Numbered from the stretch's first letter, positions 35,457 through 49,100 are shown. The stretch: 64,000 bases of DNA from Isoetes taiwanensis (GCA_021234155.1 JAJEKV010000005.1:25249584-25313583); one strand, 5' to 3'. Made by a program: numbers and translations. Notes: generated by a model not told the origin, from the sequence alone.

Positions 35457-37352
35457 TGTTCGGATTCTCTTTATAAAGAAGACATGCACCTTTGCCTTTT
35501 CAAACTTTGCCTAATATGGCTCATATACACTTGTATAAATATTGATCTCATATTGAATAAAAGTTTCATCTTGTTTTGTGGACAAAATGTTGCATTCCAT
35601 AAGCTCCTCTTTCTTTGGGTTCTTCATATTCTTAACATGGTATCAAGCCAAGTTATTTGATTGTCGACTTTTGTGGGGCTCCACTAGAACAAAGACACTT
35701 TATGTGTTCTCTAGATCTAGCTTTCCGAATGGAAGCTAAAAAATGGAGCTAGTATTAGAAAGTTTTTTTTTTTTATGTCAACTGCTAAAATCTCGGCCCA
35801 TTGCAACCCTTGACAAGGCCGGAGGCGGCTATGAGTGGAGCCGAGTATGATAATGGGTAAAACTTTTGGCTGATTGGCATGAAAAAGATAAAGTGGTGCA
35901 TTCTTTAATACTTTATGCCCTCAAAAATCCATACCGAGATGTCGAGATCCTAAAAATCTCAATAAATTTGAGTTACCTTAACAAAATTTATGATTTAAGA
36001 CTGTGTATGAACTATATAGTCTTCGTAATGATATTGCTAATCTTCGTTATTCTTTGACTAATCCTTTGATTCTTACTTTGACAAACTTTTAAATCTTTGA
36101 TGGATGGACTGCGCTCGTCGGTGAGATCATGCCACTAAAGCAAAGAAATTGTTATCTTGCTAGAGATTCCCCCTTCGAGAAGAATTCCAAGTGATATGAA
36201 CAAATACTATTGAACAAAGATGACCTTACCTTTAGATCATGTTCTGCCGCCTGAAGGACGAAGCGGAAGCTTCAAAACTCCGCTTAAGAATCAAGAAAAG
36301 GTCTCGTCGCCATCCATAAAAGAGGATTGTGATGGTCGATTGGGTAGTGGTCATAACAAGTGGTGGTTGTGGTAGTTTTTCCCTGATCTTCAACCATTCG
36401 TGGAGTATTGCAAAAGACCGGTATGATTAAGATGGTTGTTTTACATGAAAATTATTAAAGACCATAAGTTTCCACGGAATAATTTGTGAGGACTTCCTAA
36501 GTAATATCATATCCTCGCATATGTTTTGTTGTTTTATTATCTCATTGAAACCCATTTACTAGAAATGGCTAATGTAATGAAAGTTTCATTGAGATGTTTA
36601 TTGACAATTTACAAATATGTTATTGTAAACTAGAATTTTGCTACTATCTCATTGGACCTGATTTGCTAAAAATTGGCTAATGTGAAAATCTTTATTGAAG
36701 ATGCTTATTGACAATTGACAAATATGTTATTACAAACTAGAAGGTTGGATAATATATTATTCACAATCTCATCCTGAGATTGACTCAAAATTGGCCAAAG
36801 ATCTAATATAACATCTTATTATAGATTGACTTATCAAAATTGGCTAGTATTGTTCTAGACATGGGCTATGAAGAGCACATTTGACGTGTGCATATTGTAG
36901 AACTATTGCACCGATGGTTTGTCTTTGTGCATGTTCCAAATGAATTCTTCTACTAGTGGATGTTAAGAAGACTCTTGGAAGGTCGCAATTACTATGTTAC
37001 ACATTAGAAAATGAAGTGCTTGAGTTTTTCCTTTTCACCCACAAAAGTTTCTTTATTCAAGCACGCGAGACTAATCTTTGCTTGGGTGATGGACATGATC
37101 GTCATTTAGTCTCTCAATTGAGATACATTTATTTTATGAGATACAATATATTATTTTGTTGAAAGGACTAAAACTCAGGAAGGGTGTTCTGATTCTCCTT
37201 ATAAAGAAGAAGTTGCACCTTTGCCTTTTCAACCTTCGTCTAATATGGCTCTTACACTTGTATAAATATTGATCTCATATTGAATAAAGTTTCACCTTTT
37301 TTTTTGTGGGCAAATTATTGCATTCCATAAGACATTCTTCACATGCTTAACA
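35457..37352 (+). mobile_element. Small non-autonomous LTR retrotransposon
   Basis: Left LTR 35457-35637 (181 bp) and right LTR 37185-37352 (168 bp) share TGTTC, GATTCTC, TTATAAAGAAGA, CTTGTATAAATATTGATCTC and a final CTTAACA. TGGTATCAAGCC (35638-35649) follows the left LTR and resembles the initiator-Met tRNA primer site common in copia elements. A purine-rich AGGAAGGG precedes the right LTR. Flanks are TCGAA and ACGAA, an imperfect 5-bp target duplication. The 1.5 kb interior has no protease, integrase or reverse transcriptase. It may hold a gag trace near 35860-36210, and has an about 125-bp block repeated two to three times (36530-36850) containing ATTGACAATT and ACAAATATGTTATT. Confidence 0.8.
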
Positions 37353-38196
37353 ACGAAGTGGAGCAAATGCTGAAGAAGGGCGGGAAAGAGGAAAAAAAGC
37401 CATCTTCCATGCAAGCTCGTGAAGCTCCAGTTCCCAAAATATTCCTTGAAAGCCAAAACGTAAAAGAGAGAGAAAAACAAGGAATTTATAATCTTAAACG
37501 TTAGTGCAGCTCTCCAACAAATTTCACCATCCAACCTAAATAAGAGAAGCTATCTACCATCCATACAAAGATTTTGATGCACATTCGGAAGCCACATACT
37601 TTGTCCTAAGGCAGTTCTTGTGTGGTTGTGTATTCAAACAAGGGGTTCACCTTGAGATCCCATACTAACCATCCGAGTTATAAGGAATGGTTATTTTGGA
37701 GTGCTTTCGACTAAAAATATATGCGAAGAGTGATTTTTATTACATTTTGCAACATTTTAAGTCCGTGACATTTTCAAAATGGATATTTTTCTAGATCGTT
37801 TTGACCGTGATACTAAAGGTTTTCTTGCTACCTTAGTAACGCCGGATGGCATGTCCATATTATATACAAGCCAATCTCCGGGTATTCAACCCACCGCCAT
37901 TGTCCATATCTCTTAATTGTATTAGAATCTATGCGTGTGCTATTTACAACTCCAACAATGGATTATGAGAGTTCAAATCATGCTACAAGATGAAAATCTC
38001 CAATTTTTAGGGTTGTTGTTGCACAACATGATAGTTCCTAATGTTTTGGCCATATGGCTAATTTCATGGCAAGGCCTCATCTTAATCCTATCCCTAACCC
38101 TATTGTGAATCAACTTAAATCTAGCCCTATGGCAAACCCTATCTCTAGTCTTAACCACAGCAATCATTTTTTTCTCGTTCATGCCTTTATCCAAAT
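37353..38196. other. Unassigned AT-rich sequence
   Basis: No domain in any frame. A short Pro/Asn-rich plus-strand stretch at 38060-38160 looks like a simple hexamer-type repeat of CCTA-like words. Confidence 0.3.
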
Positions 38197-38580
38197 GTGA
38201 TGACTCAAATTGAGCTACCTACAGTGGGATTAGCGAAGAAACTTCATACTATAGTTTCTGACGCATGCATGCATCGGACGCGCATGCAGGCACGAGATGA
38301 TTTGGATGGGACAGATCTGACAAAGGGCGAAGCGGATGGGCGGATTAATGATGGACGGATTGACAGGGACGGACGCACCGAGGCGCATGCATTGCAGTGC
38401 ATTTACGTACGCATGATTGCATTTAGGCATGCACGCAGGCGCTTTTGTAGATATTTGGACTATGTAGGAGATCATGCTTTTTGGATAACCTTGGCCTTTG
38501 GTTGTAGAATATTTATGGAATCTTTGATGCGCAAACCCTATTGACTTCAAAAATGGTAGGTATAGAATTGTAAGAGTCAA
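38197..38580. promoter_or_regulatory. GC-richer island with clustered CATGCA (RY) words
   Basis: CATGCA occurs at least five times between about 38263 and 38435, including an overlapping GCATGCATGCATCGG, together with CGCATGCAGGC and GGCATGCACGC. CATGCA is the RY motif bound by plant B3 seed regulators. There is no recognised gene downstream, so a regulatory role is only a possibility. A 115-codon plus frame through it looks like a by-product of base composition. Confidence 0.3.
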
Positions 38581-39433
38581 CTCATAATAAACTTATTTTA
38601 TTATCTTTAAGCAAGCCAAAGTTAAGATATAGATGTAAATCAAAGTTGTTCTTCCTTTTCCTTTGAAGGACAAGAAGCTTTTATTCACCAATCAAAACCT
38701 ATAACATAAAAGGCAAAGGGGGACTATAATCCCGGTGGACAAAGTGATCCAACCGAAAGCACTACCACTTGTCTATGCATAAAAATGAATTTGAAGGTAA
38801 GTATGCCAAATCAATGCGTGAATAAGAATGACCCGAAGGTAGCCTTCACATGAATGTGACTCCTATTCACTATCTATTGATAAGCACCTATATGAATCCT
38901 CTTCCATTAGAACGTTCAAAAACTTGGATAACCTATCAATAACACATGTTAACACTTCAAATTAATGAATAAAGAGACTGTAAGCCACAACCAAGCAGAC
39001 CTAACATGCTGACATTAGAAGAAATAAAGACACAGGCAAGTAATGCTCCATTATGTCATCCTTGCCCATATAAGGGAAAGATTGTAGACATTTTTTTAGT
39101 CAAAATTTGCGGACCAAAATATTGTCTTACGTCTATGAATGACTTTCCATCATAATACAGACTTGAAATGAAGCAATTATTATATATTCATTTTCAAATT
39201 GCCTTAGAAATAATTGATCTCATTTTTTTGAGCAGGCAACACCTCTGAACGAAGTAGGATTTAATACATGAAATTTCTATACATTACGTTTTTGACGTGA
39301 TCCCTTCAAGTGGAATAGTTTCAGTTTAAAACTTCTCCCATGCAATAGCCATAGAAAATGATGTCCTTTTTAGTTTTGATGCCCCTCACAACTTCACAGT
39401 ATGCCTCAAGCCACAAGGTGCATTATTTTAGAA
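38581..39433. other. Unassigned AT-rich sequence before the satellite
   Basis: No coding evidence and no terminal repeats seen. Confidence 0.3.
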
Positions 39434-41745
39434 AGATTTCCTCGAGATTCCATTAGATTCTCAAAGATTCTCTTGAGGTTCCTCTATATTCTCTAAGATC
39501 TTATAAAGATTCTGCTAGATTCTCCAAGGTTACCTAAGAGTCCCCTAGATTTCCATAGATTTGAAGGATTCTCTTGAGATTCCCATAGATTCCCTCAAAT
39601 TCTGATGAGATTCCCCTAGATTCCCAAAGATTATCCCAAGATTCCTCTAGATTCTTTAAGATTCTATAAAGATTTCGTTAGATTCTCAAAGATTTTACGA
39701 AAAGTCCCTTAAATTCTTCTATATTAACAAAGATATTTTTGAGATTCCCCTACATTCCCAAGAATTATCTCAAGATTCCTCTTCGATCTCCAAGATTCTA
39801 TGTAGATCGGTGAAGATTCCTAAGATTCCCTAAGATCCCTAGATTGCCTAAGATTCTCGTGAGATTCTCTAGATTTCTTTAAAATTCTATAAACATTCCC
39901 CTAGATTCTCCAAAATTCTACAGAGATTTCCCTAGATCCTATGAAGATTTCCCTGGATTCTCTAAGCTTCCATCAAGATTTCCCTAGATTCTTGAAGATC
40001 TTATGAACATTCTTGTAGATTCTCTTGAGATTCTCATAGATTCTCAAAGATTATCCCAATATTCCTATAAATTACCCAAGATTCTATGTAGATTTGATGT
40101 AGATTCTCTTAGATTCTTCAAGATTCTTTCTAGATTTCCTTAGATTATATGAAGATTCTCTTAGATTCTCTAAGATTTCACATGACTCCACTAGATTCTC
40201 ATATATTTAAGAAAGATTCCCTTAGATTATGTTCTCAAAGACTCTTTCGAGGTTCCTCTAGGTCTCTAAGATCTTATAAAGATCTGCTAGATTCTCCAAA
40301 GTTGCAACTTAAGAGTCCCTAGATTCCCATAGATTTTGAAGGATTCCCTTGAGATTCCCATAGATTCCATGAGTTTCCCCTAGATTCCTAAAGATTATTC
40401 CAAGATTCCTCCCTAGATACCTTAAGATTCTATGTAGATTTCCCTAGATTCTATCAAGATTCCCCTAGATTCTCAAAGATTTTACTAAAACTCCCTTAAA
40501 TTCTTCTATATTAACAAAGCTTTTTTTGAGATTCCCCTATATTCCTAAAGATTATCCCAAGATTCCTCTTCAATCTCCAAGATTCTATGTAGATTCTCCT
40601 AGATTCCCTAAAGATTCCCTTAGATTCCCGAGATTCCTAGATATTCTCTTAATATTCCCATAGATAGCCTAAGGTTCTCATGAGATTCCTCTAGATTCCC
40701 TTAAATACTATAAATATTCCCCTAGATTTCTCCAATTCTCTGAGGAGACTCCCTAGATCCTATGGAAATTTCCTTGGATTCTCTAAGCTTCACCAAGATT
40801 CCCTAGATCTTAAAGATCTTATGAACATTCCTTTAGATTCCCCTAGATTTCCAAAAATTCTCTTGAGATTCTCCTAGATTCCCTTAGATTCTCAAAAAAT
40901 TATCCCAAGATTCCTTCAGATTTCCCAAGATTCTATGTACATTCTATGTAGATTCTCTTAGATTCTCCAAGATTCTTCTAGGTTTCCCCCAATTAGATCG
41001 ATTCTAGTATGACTCCACTAGATTCCACATGGCTGATTCTCCAAGATTCCACATGACTCCACTAGATTCTCAAAGATTTTAGAAGGATTTCCTCGAGATT
41101 CCATGAGATTCTCAAAGATTCTCTTGAGGTTCCTTAGATTCTCCTAAGATCTTATAAAGATTTCGCTAGATTCTCCAAGGTTGCATGAAGAATCCTTAGA
41201 TTTCAATAGATTCCCATAGATTTTCAAGGATTCTCTTGAAATTCCCATAGATTCCCTTAGAATAGAATGAGGTTCCACTAGATTCCCAAAGATTATCCCA
41301 AGATTTCAAGATTCCCAAGATTCTATGTAGATCTCCTAGATTCCTATAGATTCTATGAAGATTCTTCTAGATCCCCTGGCCTTCCCTTAGATTCCTTAAG
41401 ATTCTATAAAGATTCCCCTACATTCTTATGATTTTACAAAGATTCTAAAATTTCATCAAGATTACCTTAGATAGTAGATTTTAGGAAGATTTCCTTTGAT
41501 TCCCTAGATTCCCTAGATTCTCTTGAGATACCTTTAGATTCTCCTAAGATCCTATGAAGATTCCCTAGATTCTCCAAGATTGCATCAGGGATTCCTCTAG
41601 ATTCTCTAAGTTTTTTTATGAAGATTCCTTAGATTCCCATGGGTTCTCTTTTAAATTCCCTAAGATTCTCTTAGGATTCCTCTAGGTACTCTAAGATCCA
41701 GAAGATTCCCTAGATTGTTCTAAATAGATTCCATAAAATTCTAAG
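39434..41745. repeat. Degenerate GATTC satellite, about 2.3 kb
   Basis: The stretch consists almost wholly of words such as AGATTCCCCTAGATTC, TCTCAAAGATTCT, AAGATTCTATGTAGATT and ATCCCAAGATTCCT. GATTC or a near variant returns about every 10-15 bases. Longer higher-order blocks recur, for example AGATTATCCCAAGATTCCTC and ATAAAGATT..GCTAGATTCTC, several hundred bases apart. No reading frame is kept. A small inverted relative lies at 2705-2905 and 57945-58130. Confidence 0.92.
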
Positions 41746-43221
41746 ATTCCAAGAAGATCACATTGGCTCCAAGCGCAGCGGAACGATGTCAAAGTACTAA
41801 TCATTGGAAAGCTCTCGTGAGAGAGGAATCTAAAGGCATAGGTTCTACCTCCATCCCAATCTACATTTAAGAAAAAGAAGCTTCCTAGAAAGTCAATTCA
41901 TAAATGCTTTGCCACCTCAACACCTTTTATTAAAGAGAGTGCCCTCACCTCCTTTAAAATAAAAAATTGCAATTTAGTATAAAAATTTAATGGGTTAGGA
42001 TTTATCCTCACCCTTTAAACTAATGGCTAAGATCGACACATCAAATCACTTTAAGGGACCTTCCTACAAAAATCAAGGGCTAGGATTTTCTCTTTCCCTT
42101 TTGATCCAACGGTCAGGGGATGTGGTACATGCCCCCATGCATGCCCATGCATGCCCCCCATCAAATATGATGGTCATAATTGTGCCACCCTCAGAAATTT
42201 GGAGGGCCGGATTGATGTCTATATACCATAAAATGATGCCCCCATCCGGTATATCTATACAAGTATTTTACTATGAGGGGAGTGTATCAAATTCCACTAG
42301 TCATTTGTCAAAATTTCTATACGAGGAATTTACAATAAGGATCTTAGCAAGGATGTTGAAAATTAAAGGCGTTATCCTATTGGGTAAAAAACAAATAAAA
42401 AAGTCAAGCTAAATTCAAATTCAACTGGAGTTATATCATCCCATGCGAAAGTTACCAATAAAATTGAGGCCCATGTGATGTTGTTCATTATTACGTTGTA
42501 TATAATTTGCTTCGAATCCTAATTTAAAGTTTGAACGGGAATGTCGAATTGGAAATTTGTTTTATATTTTCTTGTCTATTGAGTTGGTGGAGTGCCATGT
42601 TCTATTTTTTACTAATTTATCATTGTTGGAGTTGGTTGCAAATGGGAAAAGAAGCCATCAAATTCATGTATGGAATGGACAGACAATAATAACAATTCAA
42701 CAGGTCGTAGCAAATATTATTGTCTACGAAGTAAACACTATTGGATTTTTTGTGTTGTTAGCCAGGATGAATCTCTTATGTATTACCAAGCTAGATATTG
42801 ACTATGCAAGAATAGGATTGTCTTCTGCTCTTTGAATAAAAAATGAAAACAATTGCAAAACCATTCTAGGGAGAGGTCCTTATGCATAAATATCATCATC
42901 CAAGTGAAGTGTTGTTTCCATTGAGTTGAATGAAAATATGAGTACAACAACCCATGGGGAACAAGCCGATGAACCCCAAAATGAGTGAAGAGGGAACAAA
43001 ATGATAAACCCCAAATGAGTAAAACAACAAATACAACCCGGGTTAGACCACCGATAAATAAGATAATTGTGTACAATGATTTGGGGCCTACATAGAACAT
43101 GAGGAAAAGCTATACTATAATGCTCAGATAATGTAATAGTCGTCGCGCCACCCATCAGCGGTGACTCAAATCCGCCGCTAAGATACCAGCTCCATGTGTC
43201 CCTCTTGGCTGCTCGTATAAA
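41746..43221. other. Unassigned sequence with CATGCATGCC words
   Basis: Frames at 42023-42412 and 42557-42835 (plus) show no domain. CATGCATGCC-type words cluster at 42128-42158. GGTCCTTATGCATAAATATC followed by ATCATCC at about 42876 recurs at about 44000. No gene is supported. Confidence 0.35.
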
Positions 43222-43660
43222 AAGCAACCTTATGCACATCAGAGAGCTCCAAACTGCAAGACCAAACATGTGATTGTCAACTGTGTTAGGAGCCATCTAC
43301 AGGCCAAGAGTCAGCAAGCTACAAAGTTGGACTAGAAGTAAAAGAGCACAATATTAAAAATTGAAAAGAAGATCCATGAGGATCCTCGAAAACCATAGGA
43401 CTCGTAGAGGAAAATATAGGCCTCGACCACCAAGAGGCGTTAAAAAGCAAGCCCCATGCACATCAATGAGCTCTAAACGCAAGATCTAACCATATGTGAT
43501 TGTCAACTGTGTTAGTAGCCATCTACTGGCCAAGAGTCAGCAAGCTATAAAGTTGGACTAGAAATATAAGAGCACAATATTGAAAATTGAAGAGGTGATC
43601 CATGAGGATCCTCGGAAGCCACGGGCTCTGTGAGATAGGAAAATATAGGCTCGACCTGGG
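43222..43660. repeat. Two-unit direct repeat, about 215 bp
   Basis: 43222-43428 and 43447-43660 share GTGATTGTCAACTGTGTTAG, CCAAGAGTCAGCAAGCTA, AAGTTGGACTAGAA, AGAGCACAATATT and GATCCATGAGGATCCTCG. The last word contains the palindrome GAGGATCCTC. No coding frame. Confidence 0.85.
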
Positions 43661-43794
43661 GGGGCTTCCCTTGGTGTTCTCGGAAGCACCATGCTATCTT
43701 GCAGGAAAAAATCGCCCATCGGCCAACATTGAATGAAAAGTAAAACCCATATAGCGAGTAAAGAGGTGGGAGGGGCGAACTCAGGTACAACAAC

Positions 43795-43990
43795 AAGATT
43801 CATTTCGGAGGAAATGCCATGAGGAATGCGAGGAAGACACAAAGGCTTTTATGGAAGAAATGGCCAAAGCTCGTGCTATAGCAGCTTGTGTTAAAAAAGC
43901 TTGGGTCCAAAAGAGAGCTTATGCTAAAACTAAGCGTCCCTATCCCTAGAATGATGGTTCTCTTCTATATAAGAAGAGAACCATAGCATC
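43795..43990. repeat. Dispersed 200-bp repeat, unit 1
   Basis: Shares AGACACAAAGGCTTTTATGG, GCCAAAG, CGTCCCTATCCCTAGAATGA and TATATAAGAAGA with 45970-46185 in the same orientation. The plus frame of both is rich in Arg, Lys and Ala. It is not a recognised gene. Confidence 0.8.
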
Positions 43991-45969
43991 TAAGGGGAGG
44001 TCCTTATGCATAAATATCATCATCCGACACAAAGAGAAACCTCCCTCAAACCCCATCATAGATTGAGACCACAAAAGGCTGTAAGGGCACTTCTCGATGC
44101 TAGGAAAAAATGTAGCAAATCATGAGGCGAAAAGGGGATGCCAATGCAAAAAGAGCGGAAGGCCCAAGAAAACCCGGGACAACCGGATCGCATAAGGCAA
44201 AAGAAAGTCCAAAAATCGAACACTTATTTGCATAAGGCAAAAGAAAGTCAAAAATCGAACACAAACAACAACTATGGCCACCACCAAAGCACGTGAAATC
44301 AAATTCTAGAACCGATGTACCAACAAACTACAGAGAATACCTAATGACAAGATGCTATGGAAGCAAGAACAAAAATACCCAGCCTATATTATACATGCAT
44401 AACAGACTCAAGTGAACTTTCATGAAGACAATGCAAACCCCATAATAATAAATAAGAAAGATCAAAATCATGCACCATGAAATGCATAAAAAGAGAAGAC
44501 ATGAAGACCGGGCATAGTTAACAAGCTAAAAAGAGCACCTGGAATCAAAATTGAAGAATCAACGTACCAGCAACAAACTTTAATGAATACTATAATGAAA
44601 AAACACTACGACAAACAAGGACAAAACCTAAACATATAACCTACATGCATACAAGTCCAAGCAAACTTTCAAAAGTAGAAACAACAGAACATAACCCACA
44701 GGAACAAGACTAGATGAAGAAAAGCGAGTGCAACCTGAAACAAGAACAAATACCATATAAGAAAGCAAGACAACACCATTGGGCTCCACTACAACATGGA
44801 GTAATGTGATGATGCAGCCAAAAAGGGGAATGTCGTGTGAATATCACGCGGGATGCACTTATACCAAACAACTCTTCTAGTTCAAAAAGGGGTCAACATA
44901 GAAAAGGCATGATGATTGGACCAACAAGGCAAGAAGAACTACATCGAGTGAAGAGGTAGACAAAAGAGGAAGGCAAGACAATAGCAGCGCAAAGATATCT
45001 CTCAAGGGATAAAATGGAAAAAAGAGGAAAGGAACAAACATAGGGTGAAAAAAGACAAACATGAGATCAAAATGAAATGGATGGAAAAAGGGATGAAAAA
45101 TGAGGAAGGCATCTAGGCAAAGTTGCATGCGCAGCAAAAAGTTTCTAAGGCATCCGAGATCAAAAAAGATCAACAAACTTCCCTCTCGATTCCAAGGTCC
45201 AAACATTGTCAACATTCACAACTTTCTCACCCATGAGTTGATGCCCAAAAGATTCAAACCCGATTCCACTATGAGAGATCAAAGGCACAACCAATGTATC
45301 CACCCAATAAGATATTAGTTTTGTAAGCTAAATGTTGATTTTATCGTGTTTATTCTTGCAGAAACCTAGCAAAAAGCATCAACATGTACATAGATGCAGC
45401 CACCGCCATGGATCACGACACGCTCCAAGGACATCGGCCCAAAGCAATTGAAAAACTAGGGAAGTCGTTCATATCCATCCATTTTAAAATGACATGACAT
45501 AAAACCGGTCCTAATACGCTATAAAGGGATCCGCTACCTGCATGATCGAGAGAAAAGCATCCACTCCAAGAGGAGCTCAAACATAAAACCGTGTTCCAAC
45601 TCAAAAACCGCTTTATTTGGTCGCAGATAAATGCAAACAAACAAAGGCTGGATCCGATTCATATGGCAAAAGGAGGAGATCATGCGAGGACCAGCTAGAT
45701 AAGTGGCTGTTGGGACCCCAACTCTAGTCCGACTTTCGAACAAGCAAACTACCGGAAGGAATTTAGAATTTTGGAAAAGATTTGTCAACAAATGTTATGA
45801 ATCGGTAGAAGTGAGAATTGCGAGAATGCTTGAATGCGGAAAAGCTTTAAAGTGATGCGAGAATTAAGAGGGAGATAATCTAGTACTAAGTAGAAACTAA
45901 AGAAACCGTGATAGAGAAGAAGGAGAAATCTAGCTTTAATGAGAATGGATGACATAGAAAATTCCATTA
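43991..45969. other. Repeat-rich sequence without a recognised gene
   Basis: Contains a tandem pair of about 42 bp at 44187-44255 (CATAAGGCAAAAGAAAGTC twice). The sequence is strikingly A-rich on the plus strand up to about 45300, with frames on the minus strand that are hydrophobic only because of this composition. Confidence 0.4.
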
Positions 45970-46185
45970 CAACAACAAGATTCAGACTCGGAGGAAGCGT
46001 CGATGAGGAATGCGAGGGAAGACACAAAGGCTTTTATGGAAGAAAGGGCCAAAGAAAGCTTGTGCTATAGCGAGGCTTTTGCCAAAGAAAGCAGGTCCAA
46101 AAAGAGAGCTAAAAGCGGCGTCCCTATCCCTAGAATGATGGTTCTCGTCTATATAAGAAGATTAGAGATAAAAATGAAAGTGTAG
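45970..46185. repeat. Dispersed 200-bp repeat, unit 2
   Basis: Second copy of the block at 43795-43990, with indels. Both copies begin ACAACAAGATTC and end in TCTATATAAGAAG. Confidence 0.8.
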
Positions 46186-49100
46186 TGCAACTCCATATAC
46201 GATAGGTGTTCTCAAAGGGTTAAAATCCTTTGATATAATGCATTGTAAAATTGTTAGACCTAATGAAATCACTAGTAGGTAGGCCAGCAGTGTACATTGC
46301 CAACTCTAGTGCCAAAGGAACAATACACACCATAGAAAGAGCTCCTTAAATTAAGTAGTTTATGTATAATTACCTGCTAGCAAGAACTACAAAGCATCAA
46401 CTAATCTCATCATTATGGGAACTTAAATTGCACTACATATCTTAACTAAAATAGAAAGATATAGACACCTACTTTTTGTGGATAAGTGTATTCCAATAGC
46501 TTCAGCCATGGTAAGAAATGCCTAATTGTTAACATTCTTCTACACATTCACAACAATCATGACTTGGTACCATGTAAGTTCGGGGTTAAAGCGTACCATC
46601 TTAATCAATGAAATCTGGAGTGGGAAGCATCTCTTGATTAGAACACACACGAGAATTCCAAACCAAGTGTGGCAACCTTGGTCTTTGCCAAAAGGGGTGT
46701 AGATGTGGTGCTTCTATTACTCATTATCGTCTCCCACTAAACTTGCAATTTGTAGACCCCAATATCAACAATCTGTATGTATGTAGTTGGACTCTATGTT
46801 GTGCGCACCGATGAATGCTCTTTATTGTTTAGGCATATTCCAAAGAGTGAAGCCCATGCTCTTTATTGTATAGGCATATTCCAAGTAGTGAAGCCCTTCG
46901 ACAATGAAATTATTATTCAAATGCCATATGGTTGCCCTCTTATATTTTGCAAGGCATATGACTGCCATCATTATCTTGTCTATATACCATCCAGGAAAAA
47001 GAAAAAAATAAGAACAATTGCAAAAGAAAGAACTATCCGAATTATCTTCTCCAAGCAGTATATGTGCCCCAATTAATCTAGAAAGTCTATGGGTTAACAT
47101 TTTGTCTAGTACATCATTTTTTTTTTTCGACAAAGTGTATAAATGTACTGATGGAAGATGAAAATATGTAAAAGTTGGTACATAAAGTCACTATGCAAAT
47201 ACTGGCGTGCTTATTATGTACAAGATCTTGTATCAGTATTGATTTTTTGCTCAGTGCATGGCAAATCTAATACCTAAATATCTAACAGCATGACGCAAAT
47301 GGCACTTGATCTTTTTGATACAGCTTCGAGCAGAGTTTCCCTTTGTATGCTAGCAGGTTCTTACAAATATCCATCATCTTCTGGCCTTCTTTCAGAAATC
47401 TACAACCACGTTATTTTCTCAGGTCAAGATAAAATACCTTTGCAATAAAAAGCAAAACATGATACCACAAACAACCTGCCAGCCTTTCCGTTTGTTTCTT
47501 AGCCTCCTATTCTGCTGAATGAGAAAAAGGTCATTTGCCATCCTTTGGGCTTTACACTCATTTTCATTTATGCATTCGAGGCTATTCTTCTTTTTAAAAA
47601 TGCCGCCCAAGAAGGGTCTCAATTTTCGTTGTGCTACTAATGGAATCACGACCTGCTATATTAAATTGAAGCATGGCATCCGAAACAAGTGGTTGATAAG
47701 AGGGAAGAAAAAATAATTATAAAGCCAGATTTCCGTGCTGTGTGAAGCAAGTGTGTCAAATTGCCTCCAGTCCCTTCTATCTTCTGAAATTATCTTAACA
47801 TGCTAATCATTCCTAATAAAACTTTCAATCATATTTTCAATCATCCAGATTTGCACAGTACAGAATCCATTGCATCCCAAATATTCCAATTCTGTCTCAT
47901 CCTATCATATGTACCAGTTGTCATAATTCATAATGGAAGCAGACAAAACGTCTATACTGTGATAAAAATGACATTTCGAGAAACTGCATAAACAATCTCC
48001 AGTGCTTATATTTTGAATGCAACGGCTTGTGCAGCTTTCCATTCAAAAGTTTCAACATTCAGAAGAGCTATCATTAGATTAAGAAATACATTAGGGTGAG
48101 CTCAAGCTACTTAGGGCGAGCACATTGGAATCCTAATTAACAAAGTTAACACAACAATGAAATGAGAAAATAGGAACGGAACAAAATGCATGATGCACCT
48201 TCGCTTACCAATAGACGATGTAGTGAATAAAACTAAAGAAGAAGAAAGGACTAAAATATAATCAATACACTACAATCTTCTTATGTAAATAATTCATGCC
48301 TCAAATTAGACACCAATTTGTCAAAAAAATAATGAGAACAAAGTCTAGTCCCATATCTTGGATAAAAACAGTTCCCAAGCCACCACGTACAATCCACATA
48401 ATGAACAGCTGAATTTAAAAATTTGTAAGAATATGGTTGACCACGAAGACTGAAATTGCCATCCTAAAAGAACCCCAAAAAAAAAAAAAAAGACCAGACA
48501 AACATTCTTGAGGAAAGCATAAACCAACTGTAGCAACAAAGCTATACAAAAACATCTAAAATGCAAAGCCACTGGACATTGAAAAACAATGATGGAGACT
48601 GCAATAGCAATTCGCATAGTGAGTGGCGTTAGTGTGAATAATAAATGAGCATTGGAAACATCGTGAAAAAAAGGCATTGCATTTACAAACAAAACATGAA
48701 TCCCGGCAACACCTCAAATCCAGGGGTTTGAATATTCTCAACTGCCCTACTGCCAGAGAGAACACAGCTCAAATCCAGCCATATCTATCTCTAATGACAG
48801 GGGTAGTTTGAAATTGCAGATAGATAAGCATATATAATCTCACCTCCACAAAACACAGTAAACACATAGCCAACACCACTGTTTCTGTCAGTTGTCAGGA
48901 TTCTCCATCTTCAGTTTTGGAGGATGCACCGTCCCTTTGTTTGTCTGAGTAAAATTTAAAAGCAACTTAAAATATATAATACATATACGTCAAAGCACAT
49001 TAGCAGAAAAAACTTTGACCATGGGCTATAAGAAAAGACTAAGAGTAGCATGTACATGATCTCTACAATAAATGATGCCATAAAAGGCCGAGTTTCTTCA

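Noticed and set aside
38197-38580. 115-116-codon frames on both strands
   Set aside because: Overlapping frames in a GC-richer island with repeated CATGCA words; composition explains them.
44877-45215. 112-codon hydrophobic minus frame
   Set aside because: The plus strand is strongly A-rich here, which produces Phe/Leu runs on the minus strand; no start context or homologous pattern.
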